Shown here one piece after another: positions 52,887 to 62,145 of a DNA stretch of 64,000 nt; the stretch's first letter is position 1; the number at the start of each line of letters is the position of its first letter. The notes under the pieces were generated by a model. That model was not told the DNA's origin, did not search any database, and worked only from the letters and a program-made list of their open reading frames with translations. The position numbers and the translations under genes are program-made. This DNA comes from Salegentibacter agarivorans (lineage in GTDB: Bacteria > Bacteroidota > Bacteroidia > Flavobacteriales > Flavobacteriaceae): positions 1-64,000 of the forward strand of contig NZ_FOOH01000003.1 of the NCBI RefSeq assembly GCF_900113135.1. The letters are read 5' to 3'.

Positions 52887-52935
52887 CTCGATAATCGAGA
52901 TTTAATGCTCCGAGGCTTGACTCTAAAATTTGATG
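52887..52935. repeat. Dispersed ataatcgag-type repeat, copy B
   Basis: ctcgataatcgag is a small palindrome, followed by gctccgaggcttgactc and aaaattt. See copy A at 46414-46460. Confidence 0.5.
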
Positions 52936-52955
52936 TCTTAATTTTTCTGAAAAAT

Positions 52956-53324
52956 TTAATTAAACCACTTATAAATTTCAGAAGAAGTATAGCATTCATT
53001 GCATTTAGAAAACATCCACAGGCAGTCTATAAAATCGGTAAGCATATGAAAGAGCAAACCGATGAATATTAACTTCAGAAGCTTATTTTTAATAAAAAGA
53101 ACCCCTAAAACATAGCCGATAATTGCAAAATGAGAATGTAAAGGATGATAGCCAATTCCACAGCGCATGGGGTCAAATAGAGGATTGGCAAAAACATGGT
53201 CCAGATCTACGGCCATAGTGGCGAGTAAGATAAGCCAGTTCCTTTTCCAGTTCTTTTTGTCGTAAAACCAGGCAATAGCGGCAATAGCTATAAAATGAAG
53301 AAAATAATGGGTGAATGTTTGCAA
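52956..53324 (-). CDS. DUF6122 family membrane protein
   Basis: A 122-residue integral-membrane protein with about four helices. Conserved-looking polar segments in the membrane region are FTHYFLHFIAI, MAVDLDHVFANPLFDPMRCGIGYHPLHSH and HMLTDFIDCLWMF. The DLDH and HPLHSH pattern recalls metal-dependent membrane hydrolases of the YdjM/LexA-regulated type, but no function is known. It stands alone between convergent transcription units. Confidence 0.82.
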   Translation of the reverse strand: MQTFTHYFLHFIAIAAIAWFYDKKNWKRNWLILLATMAVDLDHVFANPLFDPMRCGIGYHPLHSHFAIIGYVLGVLFIKNKLLKLIFIGLLFHMLTDFIDCLWMFSKCNECYTSSEIYKWFN

Positions 53325-53387
53325 TTGAAGTTTTTAAAAAATTGAAGCTTCTAAAAAAATATCAAACCCTGGACCTCAGTAAAATTA

Positions 53388-53729
53388 TTAATTATTTTCA
53401 GGCTCTTCTTCCTCTTCAGCTGAAGACTCTATTTTGCCCTTTAAAAGATCCTTCATCTTATTTTTTAGTACGATGAATCGCCATATACCGATAGTAAGAA
53501 ACAATACAGAAATGACCAGGGCCAGATAGCCAATATAATGCATCTCTTCGTATTCCTTTAGCTGAATTAATGCCAAACCACCCAAAAGAAAATACATAGC
53601 CGCTTGGGTATAGGATAACAACGTACGTTCATTGGCAAGCTTAGTTCTTTCCAGCGCCAGATGTTCGCGAATGATGCTTTCATCTATCTTTCTGTGAGTG
53701 AAAAGCTTTCCAAATTTAACCCTTCTCAT
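53388..53729 (-). CDS. DUF202 family membrane protein
   Basis: A 113-residue protein with the DUF202 signature LALERTKLANERTLLSYTQAAM, then two or three membrane helices (FLLGGLALIQL, YLALVISVLFLTIGIWRFIVL) and an acidic C-terminal tail. Related domains (VTC4/YidH) have no settled bacterial role. A long inverted repeat (53752-53829) lies just upstream. Confidence 0.87.
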   Translation of the reverse strand: MRRVKFGKLFTHRKIDESIIREHLALERTKLANERTLLSYTQAAMYFLLGGLALIQLKEYEEMHYIGYLALVISVLFLTIGIWRFIVLKNKMKDLLKGKIESSAEEEEEPENN

Positions 53730-53751
53730 AAAATTTCATATTTCAGCATAG

Positions 53752-53829
53752 AAACTGGATAGTTAATTTGCTTTAAAAGTTACCAAATTCGGTTTGTTTA
53801 AGCAAGACTTAAATTTAACTATCCAGTTT
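53752..53829. repeat. Long inverted repeat between amidohydrolase and DUF202 genes
   Basis: aaactggatagttaa (53752-53766) and ttaactatccagttt (53815-53829) are perfect 15-bp inverses. The 48-nt spacer has a further partial match (ttgcttta / tttaagcaa). There is no strong T run on either side. Confidence 0.65.
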
Positions 53830-53844
53830 GTGTTTTTTGGTTTT

Positions 53845-56800
53845 TTAATTAGTCAACCTATGGCAAGTACAACCGGGAGCGGTAAAGCTCTGGGTGCTTT
53901 CGTGCCACGGGAAAGCTGCATTGTATTTGTTGTCTTCCCAATAGAATTCACCGCGTTCTTTCGGGTTATTTCCAATTTCGTTCATCGTTTCAGCATCATA
54001 TAATCTGCCGTTTACCATCGTGTAAATAACCGATTCAGAATTACGAATATCTTCTAATGGGTTTTCTTCCAAAACAATCAGGTCCGCTAGTTTTCCTTCT
54101 TCTAAAGATCCAATTTCGCTACCCATTCCAATATATTCGGCACCGTTAATTGTAGCTGCCTGTAAAGCTTCCATATTGGTCATTCCGCCCATTTGCAGTA
54201 ACCAAAGTTCCCAGTGAGCGCCAAGTCCCTGTAGCTGTCCGTGTGCACCAAGGTTTACCTTTACGCCAATATCAGAAAGTTCTTTGGCGGTTTCTGAAAC
54301 CAAAATAGGTCCGTTTTTATATTCTTCTTCAGGAAGTTTGGTACGATGTCTTGATCTGGAATCTACAATTTGTCGCGGTGTGAAATTGAGCAAACGTTCA
54401 TTTTCCCAAACGTTATCTTTTTGATAGAAGTAATACTCACCGTTTATTCCGCCATAATTTACAATCAGTGTTGGCGTATAGCCAGTATTGCTGTTTCCCC
54501 AAAGCGTTTTTACATCTTTATAAACCGGAACCACGGGAATATTATGTTCTATCCCGGTATGCCCGTCTACAATCATATTCATATTATGTAAGAAGGTGCT
54601 TCCGCCTTCGGGAACCACATTCATCTCCAGTTCTTTTGCCGCCTGCATTATTTGCTGGCGCTGTTCACGGCGAGGCTGGTTATAACTTTTTACCGAAGTC
54701 GCACCAAAGGCTTTCGTTCTCCTTAAAGCCGATTTAGCATCTTCCAGGCTATTAATTACTGCTTTAAAATCGCCTTCAGCACCGTAAAGAATAATTCCTG
54801 TTGAATAAATTCGTGGGCCTACCATTTCACCGGCTTTTACCATTTCAGCCATACTAAAAATGCTTTCACTTAAAGCCGAAGGATCGTGCACGGTGGTAAC
54901 TCCAAATGCCATATTTGCATATAAAGGCCAGTGCTTTTCTGGCGTTAAGCCATATCTAAAAGCGCCAATATGCGCGTGGGCATCAACAATTCCAGGCATT
55001 ATTGTTTTTCCTTCCAGGTCATAAACTTTCGCATTATTCGGAATATTTACTTCAGAAGTTTCACCTACAGAAACAATTTTATTTTCTTTAATTACAATGC
55101 TTCCATTTTCAATAACCTTATCACCATTCATAGTAATAATCCTGGCGTTGGTAAAAGCAATTTGCCCTTCCGGAATATCGGTTTTTAGTTTAAGTCCGAT
55201 TTTGGTTCCTTCCTCGGTAATATCAGGAATAGAATCAGGAGAACTCTCCAGGAAAGTAAAACGCTCTGAAACTTTATTAGTGAAATATTCGTCACCTAAA
55301 GTCCAGTGTACATTTTGGCTGTTGTTCGACCAGTGCAGGTTCATCCCCGCATCTTTAGTGATTTGTGTTACCGGGATAGTTTTGGTGTTATTGTCTAAAT
55401 CCAATGGTCGCCCCGTCATAGTAAGCGGTGCCAAATAAGCCTGGTGCAAATGACTAAAAACAACCCATTTATTATCTGGGCTTGGCACTAATCTATTGGC
55501 GTGTTTTGAATTGATATGCGTACGCTCGTCGTTTCCGCTTAGATCAATACTTTTTAAACTTTTTTCCAGACTGCCCATAAGCGCGCCACCGGTTTGAAAG
55601 AAAATTCGGGAATCGTCTTTACTGAATATTGGGAAATCTCCGGAATCATAGATCTTCTTTTTATTTTCTCCGGAAGCACTAATCGTATAAATACCCGGTT
55701 CTTTACTAAAAGTTTGTCCCTGGTCACTGTTACCGCGCTCCTTTACAAAAACGATTTGTTCGCCATCGTTGGAAAAAGCAGGGTTTCTATAAATACCTTT
55801 TTCTGAAGTGAGTTTTTGCGGATTTCTACCACTCAAACCTACTTTCATTAAAGCGCCCATTTTGGAGTCACTCCAGGTAACGTAAACGATCTCTTTTCCG
55901 TCAGGAGAAAAAGCGGGCTCAAATTCAAAATTTTCGCCGTTGGTGATTCGCTGAGGTTTTCCGTTTGGTAAGGATTTTTTCCATAAATAACCTACCGCGT
56001 TAAAAACAAGGGTTTTCCCATCTGGCGAAGTTACCGCGTGACGAATCACTTTAGGATTAAATTCTTCCGAAAATACCTGGTGTTCGCTTCTATGGGTTTC
56101 TGCAATCTCTATGGTGTTTTCAACTTCAAAAGGAATAATTTCAGAGGAATAATCTTCAATATTTACTTTATTGATCTTTCCTTCACTCCAAAAAACGATT
56201 TCTTCTCCCGAAGGCATCCAGCTAAATCCGGGATAAACCCCGAAAATCGCCCAGGCCTCCTGTTGGTCTTTACTCAATTTATCATAAACCGGCCATTCTT
56301 CGCCGGTTTCCAGGTCGTGAATAAATAAAACCGATTTTGTTCTCACTCTTTTTATAAAAGCAAGCTTCTTCCCATCAGGTGAAACTTGTGGTCTTGCTGC
56401 TCCGCCGGGACCACCTGTAATAGTAGTGTTTTCACCGGTTTCAAAATCGTATCTTTTTATAACATAGATTTGCTTGTTAGGATCTTTATTGTACTGAAAC
56501 ATTCCGCCAGGGTACATATCTTCGCTGTAATAAAGGTAGCGCCCATCTGGAGAAATGCTGGGTTCGTTTACATCCTGTTGGTCGTTTTTACGTTCGGTAA
56601 GTTGTAAACCTCCTTCGCCACCAATGTGGTATAGCCACATTTCTCCGGCCCCAAGAGAACGGCCAGAAGTAAAATGTTTCCTGGCTACAATGGCATTTCC
56701 GTCTGGAGTCCAAACCGCATTGTTTAGCAATCTAAAATTTTCTTTAGTAAGTTGGCTGGCATTTTCTCCATCGGCATCCATAATCCAAATGTTATCGCCT

Positions 56801-57138
56801 CCACCGGCATCGCTGGTAAAAGAGATCTTAGAACCATTTGGGCTAAATCGCGGCTGAACTTCATAAGCCATTCCGCTTCTTAAAAGTGTTGCTTTTCCAC
56901 CACTAACTGGCATTTTATAGATATCACCTAAAAGATCGAAAACTATGGTTTTTCCGTCGGGAGAGACATCAAGATTCATCCAGGTGCCTTCATCAGTTTT
57001 AAGCGGAACTTCTTTAATGTTCCAGTCATCAGAATAAGGATCATTTACGTCCCATTTCTTTTCTTCTTCTTTTTCTTGTGAAAATAGGTTTGGAGCAGCC
57101 AATAAAATAAATAAGGCCGGGAGGAATTTTTTAAACAT
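53845..57138 (-). CDS. Secreted TolB-like beta-propeller and amidohydrolase fusion
   Basis: A 1097-residue protein with a signal peptide (AAPNLFSQE). Residues about 50-640 are PD40/WD40-like repeats of the TolB type (SPDGKTIVFDLLGDIYKM, SPNGSKISFTSDAGGGDNIWIMDADG, SPDGRYLYYSEDMYPGG and more). Residues about 660-1075 are an amidohydrolase (MPGIVDAHAHIGAF with HxH, VEHN-like IEHNIPV, NLGAHGQLQGLGAHWEL, GSLEEGKLADLIVLEENP). The usual Asp of the metal site is not in an obvious GTD motif. It is probably a periplasmic peptidase or cyclic-amide hydrolase. Confidence 0.9.
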   Translation of the reverse strand: MFKKFLPALFILLAAPNLFSQEKEEEKKWDVNDPYSDDWNIKEVPLKTDEGTWMNLDVSPDGKTIVFDLLGDIYKMPVSGGKATLLRSGMAYEVQPRFSPNGSKISFTSDAGGGDNIWIMDADGENASQLTKENFRLLNNAVWTPDGNAIVARKHFTSGRSLGAGEMWLYHIGGEGGLQLTERKNDQQDVNEPSISPDGRYLYYSEDMYPGGMFQYNKDPNKQIYVIKRYDFETGENTTITGGPGGAARPQVSPDGKKLAFIKRVRTKSVLFIHDLETGEEWPVYDKLSKDQQEAWAIFGVYPGFSWMPSGEEIVFWSEGKINKVNIEDYSSEIIPFEVENTIEIAETHRSEHQVFSEEFNPKVIRHAVTSPDGKTLVFNAVGYLWKKSLPNGKPQRITNGENFEFEPAFSPDGKEIVYVTWSDSKMGALMKVGLSGRNPQKLTSEKGIYRNPAFSNDGEQIVFVKERGNSDQGQTFSKEPGIYTISASGENKKKIYDSGDFPIFSKDDSRIFFQTGGALMGSLEKSLKSIDLSGNDERTHINSKHANRLVPSPDNKWVVFSHLHQAYLAPLTMTGRPLDLDNNTKTIPVTQITKDAGMNLHWSNNSQNVHWTLGDEYFTNKVSERFTFLESSPDSIPDITEEGTKIGLKLKTDIPEGQIAFTNARIITMNGDKVIENGSIVIKENKIVSVGETSEVNIPNNAKVYDLEGKTIMPGIVDAHAHIGAFRYGLTPEKHWPLYANMAFGVTTVHDPSALSESIFSMAEMVKAGEMVGPRIYSTGIILYGAEGDFKAVINSLEDAKSALRRTKAFGATSVKSYNQPRREQRQQIMQAAKELEMNVVPEGGSTFLHNMNMIVDGHTGIEHNIPVVPVYKDVKTLWGNSNTGYTPTLIVNYGGINGEYYFYQKDNVWENERLLNFTPRQIVDSRSRHRTKLPEEEYKNGPILVSETAKELSDIGVKVNLGAHGQLQGLGAHWELWLLQMGGMTNMEALQAATINGAEYIGMGSEIGSLEEGKLADLIVLEENPLEDIRNSESVIYTMVNGRLYDAETMNEIGNNPKERGEFYWEDNKYNAAFPWHESTQSFTAPGCTCHRLTN

Positions 57139-57246
57139 AGTGTGATTTTTTAACGAGGCTAAATATACTATGAAAAGCTCAAAAGCTCTAATTGCATTAA
57201 GGGATTTAATATTTGGAGATTATTTTATCTAATTCCGTCTTTTAAG

Positions 57247-57254
57247 TAAGTTTG
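57247..57254 (+). promoter_or_regulatory. -7 box of the DinB-family gene
   Basis: taagtttg is an exact -7 box 33 bp before the ATG at 57288, giving a leader of about 27 nt. Confidence 0.45.
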
Positions 57255-57287
57255 ATTTAAGATTTTCTAAACTTTAATTCTTGAAAA

Positions 57288-57815
57288 ATGAATAAAAATA
57301 GACCTGAAGTGTGGTTACGGGGAAAAATTCCTGATGTTCCAGATTTACTACAACCTGCTGCGCACGCTCTCTTGCAATCGGCGGAAGAAGTGGAGAAATA
57401 TATGATCGGTTTTCCTGAAGAATTGCTTTGGAAAAAGCCTGCAGGAAGAGCTTCGGTTGGATTTCATTTACAGCATTTAACAGGAGTAACCGATAGAATG
57501 CTAACCTATGCTAAAGCCAAAAAATTATCTGAATCTCAATTTCGGTATTTAAAAGATGAAGGAAAACCAAATGACGATATTTCTGTAGAATTTCTTGTTC
57601 AGAAATTTCAGGAAAAAGTAAATGAAGCAATCGATTTTCTTAAAAATACACCTGAAAATATTTTAACCGAATATAGACCGGTAGGAAGAAAGGAACTGCC
57701 TTCAACGATAATCGGATTGCTTTTTCACGCTGCAGAACATAGTCAGCGACACGTGGGGCAACTTTTGGTAACGGTGAGTGTTTTGAAAGATAGTTCAGAT
57801 TCGTTACAGTCCTAA
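57288..57815 (+). CDS. DinB-family metal-dependent protein
   Basis: A 175-residue four-helix protein of the DinB/YfiT type. Metal-ligand candidates are His in VGFHLQHLTGVTDRML and the pair in LLFHAAEHSQRHVGQLL. The family includes thiol-dependent transferases such as bacillithiol S-transferases; the substrate here is unknown. It is a single-gene unit with its own promoter. Confidence 0.87.
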   Translation: MNKNRPEVWLRGKIPDVPDLLQPAAHALLQSAEEVEKYMIGFPEELLWKKPAGRASVGFHLQHLTGVTDRMLTYAKAKKLSESQFRYLKDEGKPNDDISVEFLVQKFQEKVNEAIDFLKNTPENILTEYRPVGRKELPSTIIGLLFHAAEHSQRHVGQLLVTVSVLKDSSDSLQS

Positions 57816-58140
57816 ATAATATATACTTGTTCTTTTTCCATTGATAAAAAAGAACCAAAAAATCTAGGCTTACGAAACTGTATCTAAATTTATCGTTCGT
57901 CACCTAAATTTTAGGAACTCGCAAGAGGAATTAAAGTAAATTAAGGAATTCATTTAGCTCAAACAGCCTAAAATTTTACGGTGCCATCACTTCAAATTTC
58001 ACGATAAATTTTCGGTATGCCGCTATTGATTCGGCATTTTAATTTTCTACAAGGTTTAGCAAGCCTTGTAGGTCTTTGGTTAATTAGAAATTATACCTGC
58101 GATGTATAAAAAACTCGCAGAAAAAGCAATTCAATGATGA
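57816..58140. other. Intergenic region, 325 bp
   Basis: No ORF is credible here. Three small hairpins are visible: gttcttttt / aaaaaagaac (57829-57855), atgccg / cggcat followed by TTTT (58017-58041), and ctacaagg / ccttgtag (58047-58071). The second may be a weak rightward terminator. No RNA gene was recognised. Confidence 0.5.
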
Positions 58141-59079
58141 TTAAAAAGGCAAATTACTTAAATCTACATTCCCACCGGAGATAATAATTCCAACTTTTTT
58201 ATTTCGAAATTTCTCTTTTTCGCGTAAAATCGCAGCAAAAGCCACCGCACTGGAAGGTTCTACTACAATTTTCATACGTTCCCAGATGAGTTTCATAGCA
58301 TTGATAATTTCCTCCTCTTCAACTCGTATAATTTCAGAAACAAACTTTTGAATTATAGGGAAATTCTTATCTCCAAGCTGGGTTTTTAATCCATCGGCAA
58401 TTGTATTGGTGCTGGAATTGGTTTCGATTTTTCCAGTTTTCAGAGATCGATAAGCATCGTCAACTTCAAAAGGTTCGGCACCAATGGTTTTGCATTTTTT
58501 AGTATAAAAATCTACTGCCAGCGCGGTTCCGGCTATAAGTCCACCGCCACCAACGGGTGTAATAATTATATCCAGATCAGGGAAATCTTCAAGGAGTTCT
58601 TTTGCCCCGGTTCCCTGGCCATAAATTACATTCAGGTCATTTGAAGGATGGAGAAAAGTAGCACCGGTTTCTTTTTGAATCTTTTCGGCCGCGGTTTCGC
58701 GAGCTTTTATGTTGGGTTCACACTCGGTAATCTGGCCGCCGTAAGTTTTTACCGCATCTTTTTTAACCTGTGGAGCCGAAGAAGGCATCACGATATAAGC
58801 CGGGATTCCCAAATTTTTAGCCGATAACGAAACTGCCTGCGCAAAGTTACCAGACGAATGTGTTACCACGCCTTTCGCTCGTTCCTTTTTGCTTAAAGCC
58901 AGGATTGCAGCGGTTGCACCTCGCATTTTAAAAGCACCCATTTTCTGAAAATTCTCACACTTAAAGTAAATTTCAGTTTTGGCTAATTTGTTTAATAAAT
59001 CTGAAGTTAATACCGGGGTGCGGTGTGTGTATGGTGAAATTTCTAAATGTAGTTTGGTAAAATCTTCTTTACTGATCAT
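58141..59079 (-). CDS. Threonine dehydratase / serine racemase-like PLP enzyme
   Basis: A 312-residue fold-type II PLP enzyme. The PLP Lys51 is in CENFQKMGAFKMRGA, with THSSGNFAQAVSLSA and the phosphate-binding GGGGLIAGTAL; the C-terminal SGGNVDLSNL is typical. It lacks the ACT regulatory domain of biosynthetic IlvA, so catabolic threonine dehydratase or serine racemase/dehydratase is more likely. It stands alone. Confidence 0.9.
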   Translation of the reverse strand: MISKEDFTKLHLEISPYTHRTPVLTSDLLNKLAKTEIYFKCENFQKMGAFKMRGATAAILALSKKERAKGVVTHSSGNFAQAVSLSAKNLGIPAYIVMPSSAPQVKKDAVKTYGGQITECEPNIKARETAAEKIQKETGATFLHPSNDLNVIYGQGTGAKELLEDFPDLDIIITPVGGGGLIAGTALAVDFYTKKCKTIGAEPFEVDDAYRSLKTGKIETNSSTNTIADGLKTQLGDKNFPIIQKFVSEIIRVEEEEIINAMKLIWERMKIVVEPSSAVAFAAILREKEKFRNKKVGIIISGGNVDLSNLPF

Positions 59080-59220
59080 TGTGACTTATTTCAATCAATA
59101 AAATTAAAAGAAATTAATTCAGTAAAAAAGTATAATCCAGCTGAGTAATCTATCCTGAAGTGATTTAATAAAAAATTTAGTGCTTAATTTCAGAAGCAAG
59201 ATTTTGAATTATAGAGAAAA

Positions 59221-59673
59221 TTATTTTTCTTCTTCAATAGGAATGGACAGCACAGGGATTTCGGCATTTTTAAACAATTCTACCGAAACACTTTCGGCAA
59301 AAAGATTATAGAAGAAACTGTGTTTGTGGGTACCTACAATTAGAATATCGGCTTTAAGCTTTTTGGCTTCCTGCAATACGGTTTCCACAGTAGAGCCCTG
59401 AATTAAAAGCGCATCAGATTCTATATTTTTATCAATAAACATATCGCGAATTTGCTGTAATTCTTTGTGCTCGTCTCTTAATTCATCGGCTCGCATATCT
59501 CTAATATATTGCGGGCCGGCATCAAAACCGGCAAAATCGGGATCTGGGGCGGCTACGTGAACCACCCAGATCTTAGCCCCGAATTTTTCTGCTATACTTT
59601 CAGCGTATGCCATAAGTTCTCCAACGGCATCATTAAAATCTACTGCAACCAAAATGTTTTTGAAAGTTTTCAT
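59221..59673 (-). CDS. Universal stress protein (UspA family)
   Basis: A 150-residue single Usp domain: NILVAVDFNDAVGELMAYAESIAEKFGAKIWVVHV at the start and ADILIVGTHKHSFFYNLFAESVSVELFKNAEIPVLSI at the end. The ATP-binding G-2x-G-9x-G(S/T) motif is degenerate (GTHKHSFFYNLFAES), so nucleotide binding is doubtful. It follows the hydroxyacid dehydrogenase gene by 15 nt. Confidence 0.9.
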   Translation of the reverse strand: MKTFKNILVAVDFNDAVGELMAYAESIAEKFGAKIWVVHVAAPDPDFAGFDAGPQYIRDMRADELRDEHKELQQIRDMFIDKNIESDALLIQGSTVETVLQEAKKLKADILIVGTHKHSFFYNLFAESVSVELFKNAEIPVLSIPIEEEK

Positions 59674-59688
59674 ACGCTGATATTTTAA

Positions 59689-60618
59689 TTAATAACCTCT
59701 ATCTCGTTCTACCACGTTCTTAAGTTCTTCTTCATCCTGCAATCTTTCATAATTCTCAATAATTTGCGGCACTACAGAGTTTGGATGAGTAACGCTGGCA
59801 ATATGCGGTGTTATCCTTATTTTTGGATGTTTCCAAAATGGATGCTCGTCTCTTATTGGCTCTTCCCAAAATACATCTAATGCCGCACCAGAAAGATGGC
59901 CATCGTCTACTTTTGCCAGTAAATCCTGCTCCACTAAATGTTCACCACGGGCAACATTAATTACGTATGCGCCTTTGGGTAATTTTTCGAATAATTCTTT
60001 ATTGAGTATTTTTTCGGTATCGGGAGTTAAAGGAAGCATATTTACCAGGATATCAGACTGCTCCAAAAACTCATCAAATTCATCTTCTCCGGCAAAGCTT
60101 TCTACGTTTTCAAATTCTTTTTTATGCCTGGAAAATCCTATTACCTGGAAGCCATTTTTTAATAAATTATTGGCCACGCTTTGTCCAAGGTTACCTATCC
60201 CCAAGATCCCAACTTTTACATCGTTATTGCGAGTATAAGAAACAGGTTCCCATTTTTCGTTTATTTGGCTTTCCCTGTAATGGAGTAAATTTCTTTGGTG
60301 CGCAAGAATAAGGGTAAGTACAAAGGTTCCCATATCTTGTTCCAGCCGATCGTCTACCACTTTAGTGATTTTTATATTTTCGGGAAGTTCCTGATCGCTG
60401 GTAATATGATCTACCCCGGCGCCCATAGAAGCAACGACTTTTAAATTGGGATAATTTTGAAAGATTCCACGGGGATGATTCCAGGTTAAGGCAAATTCTA
60501 CCTCTTCTTTATCGTGATCTTCTGGATACACGTAAATATTTAAACCCGGATGTTGATTTTTTAAAGCTTCAACCCAAGCTTTCGGGTCTTTACCCGGACT
60601 AACAATTAATAATGACAT
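59689..60618 (-). CDS. D-2-hydroxyacid dehydrogenase (GhrA-like)
   Basis: A 309-residue NAD(P)-dependent dehydrogenase like glyoxylate/hydroxypyruvate reductase A. The nucleotide site is VGILGIGNLGQSVANNLL; the catalytic Arg is in INVARGEHLVEQDLL, Glu in DVFWEEPIRDEHPFWKHP and His in RITPHIASVTHP. SRHKKEF after the second strand has Arg/His, favouring NADPH. It is 29 nt after the acyl-CoA dehydrogenase gene and 15 nt before the Usp gene, in one probable operon. Confidence 0.92.
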   Translation of the reverse strand: MSLLIVSPGKDPKAWVEALKNQHPGLNIYVYPEDHDKEEVEFALTWNHPRGIFQNYPNLKVVASMGAGVDHITSDQELPENIKITKVVDDRLEQDMGTFVLTLILAHQRNLLHYRESQINEKWEPVSYTRNNDVKVGILGIGNLGQSVANNLLKNGFQVIGFSRHKKEFENVESFAGEDEFDEFLEQSDILVNMLPLTPDTEKILNKELFEKLPKGAYVINVARGEHLVEQDLLAKVDDGHLSGAALDVFWEEPIRDEHPFWKHPKIRITPHIASVTHPNSVVPQIIENYERLQDEEELKNVVERDRGY

Positions 60619-60647
60619 TCTATTCTTTATTTTTGAATGGTTAATAT

Positions 60648-62012
60648 TTAACTTACAAAAGCACTGTATCCCGTAATGGCACGGCCTACAATTAGCGAAT
60701 TAATTTCTTTTGTTCCTTCGTAACTATAAATGGCTTCGGCATCGGCTACAAAACGGGCAACATCGTGTTCTAGTAGAATACCATTGCCGCCCATAACTTC
60801 GCGGGCACGGCTTACCACATCCCTGGTACGCATACTACAAAAAACCTTCGCCAAAGATGCGTGTTCATCTGTTAGTAAGTCGGCATCCTGCATTTCAGAA
60901 AGCCTAAAAACCAGTGTTTGCATTGCGGTAAGATTGGAAACCATTTCTACTAAATGATTTTGAATTAACTGGTAAGAAGCAATTGGTCTCCCAAACTGTT
61001 CTCTTTTCCTGGTGTATTTTAAAGCGCTTTCATACGCGCCCCGGGCGCAACCAACCGCCTGCCAGGCTACTCCAGCACGAGTCATTCTAAGTACTTTTGC
61101 AGTATCTTTAAAGGAATCTGCTTTTTGTAACCTGTCACTTTCGGGTATTACACAATCGGTTAAAGTTATAATGGCATTCTGCACAATTCGCAAGGCCATT
61201 TTATCTTCCATTTTTTCTGCTTTATAACCAGGATTTCCTTTTCTTACCAGGAATCCTTTAACCTGGTTGCTGTCTACATCCCGCGCCCAAATAATAATTA
61301 CATCAGCAAAAGTGGCGTTCCCAATCCATTTTTTCTGTCCGTTTAAAATCCAGTTTTCACCGTCAAACTTGCATGTAGTTTCAAGTCCGCCGGCCACACC
61401 AGAGCCAACATTGGGTTCTGTTAATCCAAAGGCACCAATAGCATCTAATTTTTGCATCTTCGGAAGCCATTCCTGCTTTTGTTCTTCACTTCCGCATAGG
61501 TAGATAGATCCCATTGCCAGGCCGCTATGTACGCCGAAAAAAGTTGAAATAGAAACATCTACACGTGCAATTTCCTGTGCTATAATACCTTCCATTAAAA
61601 AAGGAAGATTTGGGCAGCCATAACCTTCGTAAGGCACACCGGTAATATTTAGTTTCTTGAATTTCTCAATAATTTCGTGAGGAAATTTAGCACGATTCCA
61701 ATGGTCGTTTACCAACGGCCTAACTTCATCTTCCATAAAATTTCGCACCTCCATTTGGAGCTTGCGCTGCTCCTCGGTAAGTTTAAGGTCTAAATTGTAA
61801 AAATCGCCGGTAATGGGAGGAAGGTCACTCTGGCCTTTTTTCTGCTTGGTTTTTAACATTTTCATCAAACCCTTGAGTTGACGCTCATCTAACTGGCCTA
61901 AACTTTTCATCGCTTCTGAAAGGTCTATCTGCTTATTAATTTTCGCTAATTGATCCATATCAACCGACTTTAATAGGTTGATGGTGTTTCTTACTTTTCT
62001 AAAAACGGACAT
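60648..62012 (-). CDS. Acyl-CoA dehydrogenase (glutaryl-CoA dehydrogenase-like)
   Basis: A 454-residue FAD enzyme that passes electrons to ETF. The fold segments are complete: AFGLTEPNVGSGVAGGLETTCKFDGENWILNGQKKWIGNATFADV, REQFGRPIASYQLIQNHLVEM, ARFVADAEAIYSYEGTKEINSLIVGRAITG with the catalytic Glu in YEGT. This ending is closest to glutaryl-CoA dehydrogenase. An extra N-terminal stretch of about 55 residues (LAKINKQIDLSEAMKSLGQLDERQLKGLMKML) is unusual. The etfAB genes are 26 kb away. Confidence 0.92.
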   Translation of the reverse strand: MSVFRKVRNTINLLKSVDMDQLAKINKQIDLSEAMKSLGQLDERQLKGLMKMLKTKQKKGQSDLPPITGDFYNLDLKLTEEQRKLQMEVRNFMEDEVRPLVNDHWNRAKFPHEIIEKFKKLNITGVPYEGYGCPNLPFLMEGIIAQEIARVDVSISTFFGVHSGLAMGSIYLCGSEEQKQEWLPKMQKLDAIGAFGLTEPNVGSGVAGGLETTCKFDGENWILNGQKKWIGNATFADVIIIWARDVDSNQVKGFLVRKGNPGYKAEKMEDKMALRIVQNAIITLTDCVIPESDRLQKADSFKDTAKVLRMTRAGVAWQAVGCARGAYESALKYTRKREQFGRPIASYQLIQNHLVEMVSNLTAMQTLVFRLSEMQDADLLTDEHASLAKVFCSMRTRDVVSRAREVMGGNGILLEHDVARFVADAEAIYSYEGTKEINSLIVGRAITGYSAFVS

Positions 62013-62091
62013 AAGGTGTTTGATTGGTGGAATTCTAAAATTAGGAATTAAAACTGCGTCCGGTTGTTAAAGCTTTCCGAAGAAAACGTCA

Positions 62092-62122
62092 AAAAAAAAT
62101 ACCGCTGAATGCAGCGGTATTT
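62092..62122 (-). terminator. metK terminator
   Basis: aaataccgctg and cagcggtattt pair around a very short loop. The eight to nine A on the left give a T run on the minus strand, ending the metK message. Confidence 0.88.
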
Positions 62123-62145
62123 AAGTAATAATTATGGCTTAGAAT

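Noticed and set aside
53845-57138. Several plus-strand frames of 70-110 codons over the large amidohydrolase
   Set aside because: They are antisense shadows without homology or promoters; the long minus-strand frame explains the region.
58047-58071. ctacaagg / ccttgtag hairpin as a terminator
   Set aside because: It is far from the DinB gene end and lacks a T run.
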